Below, one piece after another: positions 17,239 through 25,330 of a stretch of DNA of 64,000 nt; the stretch's first letter is position 1; each line of letters starts with the position of its first letter. Position numbers and translations under genes: made by a program. The DNA comes from Denitratimonas sp037478135 (GTDB taxonomy: Bacteria; Pseudomonadota; Gammaproteobacteria; Xanthomonadales; Xanthomonadaceae), in the NCBI RefSeq assembly GCF_037478135.1, contig NZ_JBBHDV010000001.1:462862-526861 (forward strand), given 5' to 3'. The notes beneath the pieces are model-generated. The model saw only the letters and a list, made by a program, of their open reading frames with translations, was not told where the DNA came from and ran no database searches.

Positions 17239-18120
17239 TCAGCCGGCGCGATGCGGTCTCGCCAGGGCTGTTTTCGGTGTCGTGCCCAGCATCGGGCTTG
17301 AGTGGCGCGCTAGTGGTGCCAATGCCAGCGGTGCGGTGCGGGCCGGGATCAGCTGGTCGCTGCCCGAATGCGCCAGCGCCGCCTGTTTTTCGCTCCAGTG
17401 CAGCAGTTGCATTGTGCCGTCACGGGTTTCGACCAGCGCGGTGCAGTGTTCGACCCAGTCGCCATCGTTCATGTAGAGCACATCGCCGATGCGGCGCAGG
17501 TTGCCGAAATGGATGTGGCCGCAGATGTGGCCATCGAAGCCTGCCTCGGCGCAGGCCGCCGCGACGCGTTGCTCGTAGGCGTCGATATAGGTCATCGCGC
17601 CGGCCAGCCGGGTCTTGGCGATGATCGACAGCGGCAGGTAGGGCAGGCGCGCCATGCGGCGCAGACTGGCGACGGTGCGGTTCAGCAGGCACAGGCCGCG
17701 ATGACCGTATTCGCCGATCCATTCCAGCCAGCTGCGGCCGATGCGTTCCGGATCAAACTCGTCACCGTGGCTGACCCGGTATCGGCGCCCGTCGGCGCCC
17801 ACGTGCACGGCCTCCAGCTGGATGCCGATGCCGCCCAGGAACTGGCCGCAGAGGCTGCGCAGCGGCGCGTCGTGGTTGCCGGGGATGTAGGTCACGCGGG
17901 TGCCGCGCGCGGCGATCGCGAACAGTTCGGACACCACGTCGCGATGCGCCTTCGGCCAGCGGCTGCGGTGCGCCATCGCCTGGATGTCGACGATGTCGCC
18001 GACCAGATACAACTGCTGGCAGCGCGTGCTGCGAAGGAAATCGAGCAGGTAGTCGGCACGGCAATCCGGCGTGCCCAGATGCACATCGGAAATGAAGATG
18101 CTGCGGAACTCCAGACCCAT
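17239..18120 (-). CDS. Calcineurin-like phosphoesterase, LpxH-type UDP-2,3-diacylglucosamine diphosphatase
   Basis: 293 residues with the full metallophosphoesterase series: ISDVHLG (about 9-15), VGDIVD (40-45), PGNHDAPL (79-86), SHGDEFD and GHIHFGN (196-202). The DVHLG/GNHD spacing and HGDEFD motif match LpxH-like enzymes, which make lipid X in lipid A synthesis at the inner membrane. Many genomes carry a second LpxH-like paralogue, so the exact substrate is uncertain. The C-terminal 40 residues are Ala/Pro-rich and not conserved. Confidence 0.87.
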   Translation of the reverse strand: MGLEFRSIFISDVHLGTPDCRADYLLDFLRSTRCQQLYLVGDIVDIQAMAHRSRWPKAHRDVVSELFAIAARGTRVTYIPGNHDAPLRSLCGQFLGGIGIQLEAVHVGADGRRYRVSHGDEFDPERIGRSWLEWIGEYGHRGLCLLNRTVASLRRMARLPYLPLSIIAKTRLAGAMTYIDAYEQRVAAACAEAGFDGHICGHIHFGNLRRIGDVLYMNDGDWVEHCTALVETRDGTMQLLHWSEKQAALAHSGSDQLIPARTAPLALAPLARHSSPMLGTTPKTALARPHRAG

Positions 18121-18240
18121 CGTGCTTCTCCACCTTCACGCCGGGCTTGCAGTGTTGGCTGCCGGCATCACCATCAGGTTGCGACGCAGTGAAGTTTTCA
18201 AGACAGCGGCCGGTGGGGCGGCTTTACAGATCGGAGTGTC

Positions 18241-19413
18241 TTACAGGTCGATGCCGAACAGGTCGCGGGTGTAGATCTTGTCGGCCACGTCCTGCAATTC
18301 GGCGCTGCGGCGATTGGCGACGATGACGTCGGCCTGGCGCTTGAAACCGTCCAGATCGTGGGTGACCTCGGAGCCGAAGAATGCCGCTTCGTGCAGCAGC
18401 GGTTCGTAGACGATGACCTTGATGCCCTTGGCCTTGATCCGTTTCATCACGCCCTGCACCGAGCTGAAACGGAAGTTGTCGCTTTCGGCCTTCATCACCA
18501 GGCGGTGGATGCCGACCACGGCCGGCCTGCGCCGCAGGATGTCGTCGGCGACGAAGTCCTTGCGCGTGGTGTTGGAATCCACGATGGCGCGGATCAGGTT
18601 CTGCGGTACGCGCTGGTAATTGGCCAGCAGTTGGCGGGTGTCCTTGGGCAGGCAGTAGCCGCCGTAGCCGAAGGAGGGATTGTTGTAGTGCGCGCCGATG
18701 CGCGGGTCCAGGCAGACGCCGTCTATGATCTGGCGCGTGCTCAGCTGGTTGCTGGCGGCGTAGGTGTCCAGTTCGTTGAAGAAGGCCACGCGCATCGCAA
18801 GGAAAGTGTTGGCGAACAGCTTGATCGCCTCGGCTTCGGTATTGCCGGTCAGCAGCACCGGCGCGTCCGGGCGCTGGCTGGCTTCGCGCAGTAGATCGGC
18901 CAGTTGCCGGCCGCGCGCCGAATCCTCGCCGACCACGATGCGCGAAGGGTGCAGGCAATCATGCAGGGCCTTGCCTTCGCGCAGGAACTCGGGCGAGAAC
19001 ATGATCGCGTCGGTGCCCAGTTCAGCCTTCAGTTCCTCGGTGAAGCCGACCGGCACCGTCGATTTGATGACGATCAGCGCGTCCGGATTGATGCGCCGTG
19101 CCTGCTGCGCGGTGCTGCGCACCGATTCGACATTGAAGTGGTTGGTCTGAGTGTCGTAGTCGGTCGGGGTGGCGATGAAGATGCAGCGCGCCTGGCGGCA
19201 GGCTTGGTGCAGATCGGTGCTGGCATCCAGATGCAGGGTGTGGTGCGCCAGATGCTCGCTGATGTCCGGATCGATGATCGGCGAGACGCGGCGGCGGATC
19301 GCATCGACACGGGCCGGGTCGATATCGCAGACCGTCACCTGGTGGCGGGCGGCGAGCATGATGGCGTTGGACAGGCCGACATAGCCTCCGCCGACAACGG
19401 CGATCTTTTGCAT
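18241..19413 (-). CDS. ugd: UDP-glucose 6-dehydrogenase-type nucleotide-sugar dehydrogenase
   Basis: 390 residues from ATG 19413, which begins MQKIAVVGGGYVGL, the NAD-binding Rossmann loop. KSTVPVGFT and FSPEFLREG follow, then NTEAEAIKLFANTFLAMRVAFFNE in the dimer helix and the catalytic cysteine in GYGGYCLPKDT. Length and motifs match the short E. coli-like Ugd group. It oxidises UDP-glucose to UDP-glucuronate for exopolysaccharide or lipid A modification. No polysaccharide genes flank it. Confidence 0.93.
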   Translation of the reverse strand: MQKIAVVGGGYVGLSNAIMLAARHQVTVCDIDPARVDAIRRRVSPIIDPDISEHLAHHTLHLDASTDLHQACRQARCIFIATPTDYDTQTNHFNVESVRSTAQQARRINPDALIVIKSTVPVGFTEELKAELGTDAIMFSPEFLREGKALHDCLHPSRIVVGEDSARGRQLADLLREASQRPDAPVLLTGNTEAEAIKLFANTFLAMRVAFFNELDTYAASNQLSTRQIIDGVCLDPRIGAHYNNPSFGYGGYCLPKDTRQLLANYQRVPQNLIRAIVDSNTTRKDFVADDILRRRPAVVGIHRLVMKAESDNFRFSSVQGVMKRIKAKGIKVIVYEPLLHEAAFFGSEVTHDLDGFKRQADVIVANRRSAELQDVADKIYTRDLFGIDL

Positions 19414-19605
19414 GGCAGGTGCTTCGCACGCGCATGGAAGCGGGGCTTCGATGCTAGGCAGCAAACCTGACAGCAATATGTTGTTTCAGCCGGAATCTAT
19501 GTGCCGCAGGTGGGGCGCGCTCTGTTGGCCGCGTGCGGGCGCGGCGGGAGAAGCTAAGGAGTGGCCTGCGCGCAGTCCGGGGATCCGGATGTGGAGAGCC
19601 GGCCC

Positions 19606-20508
19606 TCAGTGCGAGCGGCGGGTACTGAAACGTGCCAGTTCGCCCAGCATCCGCGTATCGGCGGGAATCCGGTCCAGTGCGTGGTGCATCTGCTGCACGA
19701 GCTGTTCCAGCAGCTGATGCGAAGCGTCCATGCCGAGCAGGGCCGGATAGGTGGGCTTGTGGTTGGCGGCGTCCTTGCCGACGGTCTTGCCGATCAGTTG
19801 CGGATCGCCTTCCACATCAAGGATGTCGTCGCGGATCTGGAAAGCCAGGCCGAGCGCGGAGGCGAAGGCGTCGAGTTGTTCCTGCGTGCCTTCATCGGTG
19901 TCGGCCGCCAGTGCACCCAGGCGCACCGCGCAGCGGATCAGCGCGCCGGTCTTGGCGCCGTGCATGCGGCGCAGTTGTTCGGCATCCATCGGCTGCGCCG
20001 CAGCGGCCTGGCCGACGGCGGCCAGATCGATCGCCTGCCCGGCGACCATGCCCTGCATGCCGGAGGCCTGCGCCAGATCCTTCACCATCGCCAGCAGCGT
20101 GGCCGGTGGCGACGGGCTTTCGGTCAGTACCTCGAAGGCCAGCATCAGCAGGGCATCGCCGGCGAGGATCGCGTTGGCCTCGCCGAAGGCCACGTGCACC
20201 GTCGGCTTGCCACGGCGCAGCGCGTCGTTGTCCATCGCTGGCAGATCGTCGTGCACCAGCGAATAGGCATGGACCAGTTCGATTGCGGCGGCCGGGGCAT
20301 CGAGCGTGGCGGGGTCGGCGCCCAGCGTGGTGCCGGCGGCATAGACCAGCAGCGGGCGCATGCGTTTGCCGCCATCCAGCGTGGCATGTCGCATCGCATC
20401 GGCCAGTGATGGTGCCTGCCGTTCGCGGCGCTCGATGGCGGCGGCGATGAACCTGTTGCAGCGTTCGATCCAGCCCTGGCGGATCGCGTCCAGTTCAGCC
20501 AGCGTCAT
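19606..20508 (-). CDS. ispA: Farnesyl diphosphate synthase (polyprenyl synthetase)
   Basis: 300 residues. The first Asp-rich motif is DDLPAMDND and the second is DDILD; GGKRMRPLL and the closing KDAANHKPTYPALLG are also typical. It condenses IPP with DMAPP/GPP to farnesyl-PP for quinones and undecaprenyl-PP. The start at 20508 overlaps the xseB stop by 14 bp, the usual xseB-ispA arrangement. The dxs gene often found next is absent; ugd follows after about 190 bp without a gene. Confidence 0.95.
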   Translation of the reverse strand: MTLAELDAIRQGWIERCNRFIAAAIERRERQAPSLADAMRHATLDGGKRMRPLLVYAAGTTLGADPATLDAPAAAIELVHAYSLVHDDLPAMDNDALRRGKPTVHVAFGEANAILAGDALLMLAFEVLTESPSPPATLLAMVKDLAQASGMQGMVAGQAIDLAAVGQAAAAQPMDAEQLRRMHGAKTGALIRCAVRLGALAADTDEGTQEQLDAFASALGLAFQIRDDILDVEGDPQLIGKTVGKDAANHKPTYPALLGMDASHQLLEQLVQQMHHALDRIPADTRMLGELARFSTRRSH

Positions 20509-20770
20509 CGAAGGGCTCGGCGCTGTCCGGGTCAAGCGGGTCGGCCAGCAGGCGGACGCGCAGTTCGGCCTGCTCCAGAGCGGTCTGGCAGCGCCGATAA
20601 AGGCCGACCCCGCGCTCGTAAGCGGCGAGCGATTCATCAAGCGAGAGATCGCCCTTTTCCATGCGCTGCACCAGGGCTTCCAGTTCATCCAGCGATTGTT
20701 CGAACTGGGCGACGGCGTGGGTGTCGTCCTTCGGAGTGGACGGGTCGGACGTGTCAGGCAACTTGGACAT
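20495..20770 (-). CDS. xseB: Exodeoxyribonuclease VII small subunit
   Basis: 91 residues with the XseB core FEQSLDELEALVQRMEKG and DLSLDESLAAYERGVGLYRRCQ. It pairs with XseA (not in the window) to degrade single-stranded DNA. It is translationally overlapped with ispA downstream and lies 32 bp after tilS. Confidence 0.93.
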   Translation of the reverse strand: MSKLPDTSDPSTPKDDTHAVAQFEQSLDELEALVQRMEKGDLSLDESLAAYERGVGLYRRCQTALEQAELRVRLLADPLDPDSAEPFDDAG

Positions 20771-20802
20771 GCGGGGCAGTGTGGGCCAGGGTCGAAGTCC
20801 GG

Positions 20803-22146
20803 TCAATCCGGCCGCAGCATGATGCGTGTGCCGTGTTGCAATTGCCACCGGGCGAAGGCGTCGCTGTGCCAGCGCGCGGCTACGGAAAGCAACTGGTCTG
20901 CGCTGTCGAACAGCAGCGGCAGGCGGGCGCGTTGCCAGGGCGGCAGCCCGCTTTCCTGCAGCAGTTTTTTCAGCGTGCGCTGGTGGCCGCGAATTCGCAG
21001 GTGCTCCCCGCCGCGACGCGGGCGCACAATGAAATCCACCGGCTCACGCAGTGCAGGTTCGAATTGCAGCCGGCCCATACCGGCGGGCACCAGCAGCGGC
21101 ACGGTGCCGTCCCAGTGCAGTTGCCAGTGCCCGGCTGGCGCGGTGGATGCGTCGTGGTCATCGCTGTCGAGCCTGCCATCGTCGGCGTGCAGCCATTCGC
21201 GGTGGCGGCGCAGGCGGGCGCCACGCCAGGCCAGCATCGGGGTGGCGTCGGCGCGGCAATCGACCAGTTCCGGCAACACCCGCGCCCAGATGCCGGCCGG
21301 CGGCCGAGGCAGGCCGAGCGCATCAAGCCAGGCACCGAGCACACGCCGCGCCAGTGCCGGCGGGATGCCGCGCAGTGCGGCGCAGGACAGCTGCCGCTCC
21401 GGTGAAAGATGGGCTGCAAGATGATCGCGGGCGATCTGTTCGAGTGCGTCGGCCTCTTCGCGCAGGCGCCGTGCGCTGGCGGCGATGCGGAGGTCGGCAT
21501 CGGGAAACGCTGCGCGCAGCGCCGGCAGCACCTGGTGGCGCAGGCGGTTGCGCGCATGTTGCGGCTCGGCATTGGCCGGGTCGTGGATCACCTCAAGATC
21601 GTGCTGCTGCGCATAACGCTCCAGTGCGCTGCGCGGTACATCCAGCAGCGGGCGCCACAGCAGGCGCTGCGCATCACCGGGCAATGGCCGCAGCCGGCGC
21701 ATGCCGGCCAGTCCTTCGTTTCCGGCACCGTGCAGCAGGCGCAGCATCAGGGTTTCGATCTGGTCGTCGCGGTGATGCGCCAGCGCGAGCAGACCGGGTG
21801 TTGGCAGTTGTGCAGCGAAAGCGGCGTGGCGGGCGTGGCGGGCGGCGGCTTCAAGGCCGTTTTCGCGGATGTCGTCGGCGTCCACCTGCACCCGGCAGGC
21901 GTGGAACGGCACTTGCCATTGCGCGGCGGTCGCAGCGCAGTGTGCGAGCCAGGTATCGGCGTGCGACTGGAGGCCGTGATGGATGTGCAGTGCGGAAAGA
22001 CCGCGCGCGCGGGCTTCAGGCAGGTTCGCCAGCAGGTGCAGCAGCACGCTGGAATCCAGTCCGCCACTGAAACCCAGCCACAGCGTGCCGGGCGGCAGCA
22101 GCGCCAGTTCATCGCGCAGCGCCGACAGCCAGGGCGGCGCTGCCAT
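20803..22146 (-). CDS. tilS: tRNA(Ile)-lysidine synthase
   Basis: 447 residues. The N-type ATP-pyrophosphatase P-loop is LGFSGGLDSSVLLHLL (about 24-39), then LHIHHGL and LALAHHRDDQIETLMLRLLHGAG. Central and C-terminal TilS domains follow (the C-terminal one containing TLKKLLQESGLPPWQR). It puts lysidine on the wobble C of tRNA-Ile(CAU). The start overlaps the bpt stop (ATGA), so the two are coupled. Confidence 0.95.
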   Translation of the reverse strand: MAAPPWLSALRDELALLPPGTLWLGFSGGLDSSVLLHLLANLPEARARGLSALHIHHGLQSHADTWLAHCAATAAQWQVPFHACRVQVDADDIRENGLEAAARHARHAAFAAQLPTPGLLALAHHRDDQIETLMLRLLHGAGNEGLAGMRRLRPLPGDAQRLLWRPLLDVPRSALERYAQQHDLEVIHDPANAEPQHARNRLRHQVLPALRAAFPDADLRIAASARRLREEADALEQIARDHLAAHLSPERQLSCAALRGIPPALARRVLGAWLDALGLPRPPAGIWARVLPELVDCRADATPMLAWRGARLRRHREWLHADDGRLDSDDHDASTAPAGHWQLHWDGTVPLLVPAGMGRLQFEPALREPVDFIVRPRRGGEHLRIRGHQRTLKKLLQESGLPPWQRARLPLLFDSADQLLSVAARWHSDAFARWQLQHGTRIMLRPD

Positions 22147-22868
22147 CAGCGCAGCTCCTGCCAGCGGCCTTCGCGCAGGATCTGCAGCGCAGAAAAGCGC
22201 CGTTTGTAATCCATCTTCGGGTGTCCGGGGAGCCAGTAGCCGAGGTAGACGAAGGCCAGGTTGCGGCGTTGCGCCAGCGCGATCTGTTGCAGGATCGCGA
22301 ACGTGCCCAGGCCACGGCGCGGGTGTTCGGGTGCATAGAAGGTGTAGACCGCCGACAGACCCTGTGGCATCACGTCGGTGACCGCCACCGCCAGCAGCTC
22401 CTGTTCCAGGCGCAGTTCGATGAACATGGTGCGGCCCCAGCGCGAGATCAGGAAACGTTCGAAATCCTCCGGTGTGGGTCCGGCCATCGGGCCGTCGCCG
22501 TGGCGGCTGTCCAGATAGCGCGCGTACAGATCGAAGGCTTCCTCGTGCGGCCGGGCCGGCACCGTGGCGATCTCCAGATCGGCATTGCGCGCAAGGCAGC
22601 GGCGCTGGCTGCGGTCGGGCTGGAAGTGCTGCACCTCGATGCGGCTGGCGGTGCAGGCATCGCAGTCCGGGCAGTGCGGGCGGTAAATGTGGCCGCTGGA
22701 GCGGCGGAAGCCGTGGTCCACGGCGTTGGCGTAGGCCTGCGCCAGATACGGCGAGTGCGGGTCGAGCACCAGATTGCGCGCCTGGCGTTCCGGGTAGTAG
22801 CCGCATTCGTGCAACTGCGTCTGGAACAGGCGGATCGGGATTTCCGGCGGCGGTACGCGCATCGTCAT
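22146..22868 (-). CDS. bpt: Aspartate/glutamate leucyltransferase (N-end rule, Bpt)
   Basis: 240 residues from ATG 22868. Signatures of the ATE/Bpt family are HECGYYPERQARNLV, RRSSGHIYRPHCPDCDACTASR with the cysteine set, LGYWLPGHPKMDYKRRF and AVYTFYAPEHPRRGLGT. It transfers Leu from Leu-tRNA to N-terminal Asp or Glu, marking proteins for ClpS/ClpAP. It is followed directly by tilS. Confidence 0.94.
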   Translation of the reverse strand: MTMRVPPPEIPIRLFQTQLHECGYYPERQARNLVLDPHSPYLAQAYANAVDHGFRRSSGHIYRPHCPDCDACTASRIEVQHFQPDRSQRRCLARNADLEIATVPARPHEEAFDLYARYLDSRHGDGPMAGPTPEDFERFLISRWGRTMFIELRLEQELLAVAVTDVMPQGLSAVYTFYAPEHPRRGLGTFAILQQIALAQRRNLAFVYLGYWLPGHPKMDYKRRFSALQILREGRWQELR

Positions 22869-22923
22869 GCCGGCATCATCGCCAAGGCGTGCGCGGCAAC
22901 GCAACGCCGCGGCCTGCGGGGAT

Positions 22924-24063
22924 TTATTCCGGGCAATCCAGCCAGAGGTTCAGCGCATCGGCGATATCACGCCAGTCCAGCGCGGCGATGGCGCGGTCGT
23001 CGTGCACCGCGTACAGCACGCCGTAGGGGAAGCGCTCGCTCGCCACCGGATGCAGCGCGATGCCGTCGGTATTGCGCAGTTCCGGATGCCCGACGCTGCC
23101 CAGATAGGCCAGCGTGGCGCGGTCGAAGACGTGGAAGCGGTTCATCAACTCGCCGTCGCCCTGATCGGTGGCGATCCAGTAGCCGTTGCCGCTCGGGCAT
23201 TCGTACAGAGCGATGCCTTCCGGATCGCCCTGGAATAGGCCCGCGCCCAGGGTTTGGCCCTGGTAGCGGCCTTCGATCGAGTACACCAGCGCGCCGTTGC
23301 GGCTGAAGTCCGGATGTTCCTCGGCGATCACCAGCCGGTCGAAGGCGGCATCGCCGGCGATCGATTCGACGTAGCGCAGCGCGCTGTCTTCGCTGGTGCC
23401 GCCGAAGCTGTCCAGCAGCCAGGCGCGCACCGGGTATTCGTCCAGCCGCACGCGGAAGCGCTTGATGCGCTGGTCCAGCCGTTCCAGCGCCGGCACCTGC
23501 AAGCGGCCCGGCTCCGGCCCGGCATCCTGATAGCTGTCGGTGACGTAGACCTCGACTTCGCCGGGTGCGGTTTCGTGCAGCCACAGGCCGTAAGGCGCGC
23601 GCAGCCGGCCTTCGCCGAAGCTGCCCAGCGGCTCGAATTCCGGCAGCGACAGCACCTGCACCGCACCACGGTCGCGCTCGACCACCAGCAGCGCATCGCC
23701 GAACGTGGCCACGCCGTTGGGATAGGCCAGTTCGCCCGGCGCGCCGATGCGTTGCAGCAGCGCGCCGCTGAGGCCGTCGTAGACGAACAGCTGGCCGATG
23801 TCCTTGGCGCTGGCGATCACCCGGGTGTCGCCTTCCGGGCTGAGCCAGGTGGTGATCGAGTCCACGCCGGCATCGGCCACTTCCGGGCTGGTGAAGGAAA
23901 TCGGGATACGTGTTGCCGCGACGCCATCGCCGGGCGGTCCGGGTGGCGGTTCCGGTCGTGGCGGCTGGCTGGCGCAGGCGCACAGGGCCAGCAGTGCGAT
24001 GCCGGGAAACGCCTTCCACCAGGAGCCGGAAAGTGGGGGGGCGCTGCGGGCATCAACGGGCAC
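22924..24063 (-). CDS. Phytase-like beta-propeller lipoprotein
   Basis: 379 residues, GTG start at 24063 preceded by AGAGGAA. The lipoprotein signal has lipobox LCAC. The rest is a beta-propeller with the architecture of beta-propeller phytases: GQLFVYDGLSG, YPNGVATFGD, a repeated FxRVRLDEYP segment, GDPEGIALYECP..GYWIATDQG and a C-terminal HDD..WRDIADALNL. The acidic DDPAIW calcium/active-site motif of active phytases is replaced by a GVDSITTW-like stretch, so phytate hydrolysis is doubtful. It is divergent from the CDF exporter gene. Confidence 0.8.
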   Translation of the reverse strand: MPVDARSAPPLSGSWWKAFPGIALLALCACASQPPRPEPPPGPPGDGVAATRIPISFTSPEVADAGVDSITTWLSPEGDTRVIASAKDIGQLFVYDGLSGALLQRIGAPGELAYPNGVATFGDALLVVERDRGAVQVLSLPEFEPLGSFGEGRLRAPYGLWLHETAPGEVEVYVTDSYQDAGPEPGRLQVPALERLDQRIKRFRVRLDEYPVRAWLLDSFGGTSEDSALRYVESIAGDAAFDRLVIAEEHPDFSRNGALVYSIEGRYQGQTLGAGLFQGDPEGIALYECPSGNGYWIATDQGDGELMNRFHVFDRATLAYLGSVGHPELRNTDGIALHPVASERFPYGVLYAVHDDRAIAALDWRDIADALNLWLDCPE

Positions 24064-24268
24064 GGCATTTCCTCTGTGGCAAGGTCTGGGTGTCGGCCCG
24101 CAGCGGCGGCCGTCGGGGTGTCATGCGGGATGGCTGAGCCGGGCGCATTGCAGCGCGTGCGGTCCCGCTGCCGGGCACTATAGCGAGCGGCACGAACGTG
24201 GCAAAGTGTGGCGTTTGATTATCCGCCGGCACCGTGATGGTGTCCGGCCAACCCAGTGGAGCGGCAGC

Positions 24269-25330
24269 GTGGGTGAGCATCGTCAGCAGCGGGAACAGGC
24301 GGCGCAGGGATGCCGTGATGGCGCCGGGCACGATGCGCCCGCTGGCCACCATGCGCATGGCGGACATGCCCACCGGCGCGACCATGACGGCCATTCACAT
24401 GCACATGAGCATGGCGCCCACGGCCACAGCCATGCCCCGGTGATGACCGCCGACAACCAGCGCAGCGTGCTGCTGGCGATGCTGCTGACCGCCAGCTTCA
24501 TGGTGGTGGAAGTGATCGGCGGCTGGCTGTCCGGCTCGCTGGCGCTGATCGCCGATGCCGGGCACATGCTGACCGATGTCGCGGCGCTGGCACTGGCCTG
24601 GGCTGGCTTCCATTTCGGCCGGCGTGCATCCAATCCGCGCAAGACCTTCGGTTACATGCGGCTGGAAGTGCTGGCCGGCTTCGTCAATGCGATGACGCTG
24701 TTCCTGCTGGTGGCCTGGGTATTGTGGGAAGCCATCGGGCGCTTGCGTGCGCCATCGCCGGTGCTGGCCGGGCCGATGCTGGCGGTGGCGGTCGGTGGGC
24801 TGCTGGTCAATCTGGTGGTGTTCGCGATCCTGCGCCGCGCCGATACCTCGCACGTCAACATCCGGGGCGCGTTGCTGCATGTGCTGGGCGACATGCTGGG
24901 CTCGGTTGCGGCGATCCTGGCGGCGATCGCGATCCACTTCACCGGCTGGACCCCGATCGATCCGATCCTGTCGGTGCTGATCCTGCTGCTGATCCTGCGC
25001 AGCGCCTGGCATCTGCTGGGGCAGTCCCTGCATATCCTGCTGGAAGGCACGCCGCCGGATATCGACATCGGCGCGTTGCAGGCGCATCTGGTGGAACAGG
25101 TCGACGGGCTGGAAAAGGTCGAGCATGTGCATGTGTGGTCGATCACTTCCGGGTTGCCGGCCGCGACGCTGGAAGCGCATATCCGCAGCGGCGCCGATCC
25201 GCGCCAGCTGACGCGCGCGATCAAGCAGGAGCTGGCCAGCGCGTTCGGCATTGGCCACAGCACGGTGGAAATCGTCTGGGACGACGGCACCGGCTGCGCG
25301 CTGGATCCGGCCGGGCAGGGTGGCGCATGA
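24269..25330 (+). CDS. CDF-family divalent metal exporter (CzcD/ZitB-like)
   Basis: 353 residues from GTG 24269. A His-rich N-terminus (alternating HAHGGHAHRRDHDGHSHAHEHG-like runs, about residues 20-57) precedes six membrane spans. The Zn-site motifs ADAGHMLTD (span II) and HVLGDMLGS (span V) are intact, followed by a cytosolic domain with HVHVWSITSG. It exports Zn or similar ions using the proton gradient. A GGAG lies eight bases before GTG; starting at ATG 24443 would lose the His-rich metal loop typical of the family. It is coupled to the next gene by ATGA. Confidence 0.9.
   Translation: MGEHRQQREQAAQGCRDGAGHDAPAGHHAHGGHAHRRDHDGHSHAHEHGAHGHSHAPVMTADNQRSVLLAMLLTASFMVVEVIGGWLSGSLALIADAGHMLTDVAALALAWAGFHFGRRASNPRKTFGYMRLEVLAGFVNAMTLFLLVAWVLWEAIGRLRAPSPVLAGPMLAVAVGGLLVNLVVFAILRRADTSHVNIRGALLHVLGDMLGSVAAILAAIAIHFTGWTPIDPILSVLILLLILRSAWHLLGQSLHILLEGTPPDIDIGALQAHLVEQVDGLEKVEHVHVWSITSGLPAATLEAHIRSGADPRQLTRAIKQELASAFGIGHSTVEIVWDDGTGCALDPAGQGGA

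Noticed and set aside
22147..22806. Long N-terminal extension in frame with tilS
   Set aside because: It is the bpt gene read in another frame; TilS begins at 22146 with a normal N-terminus.
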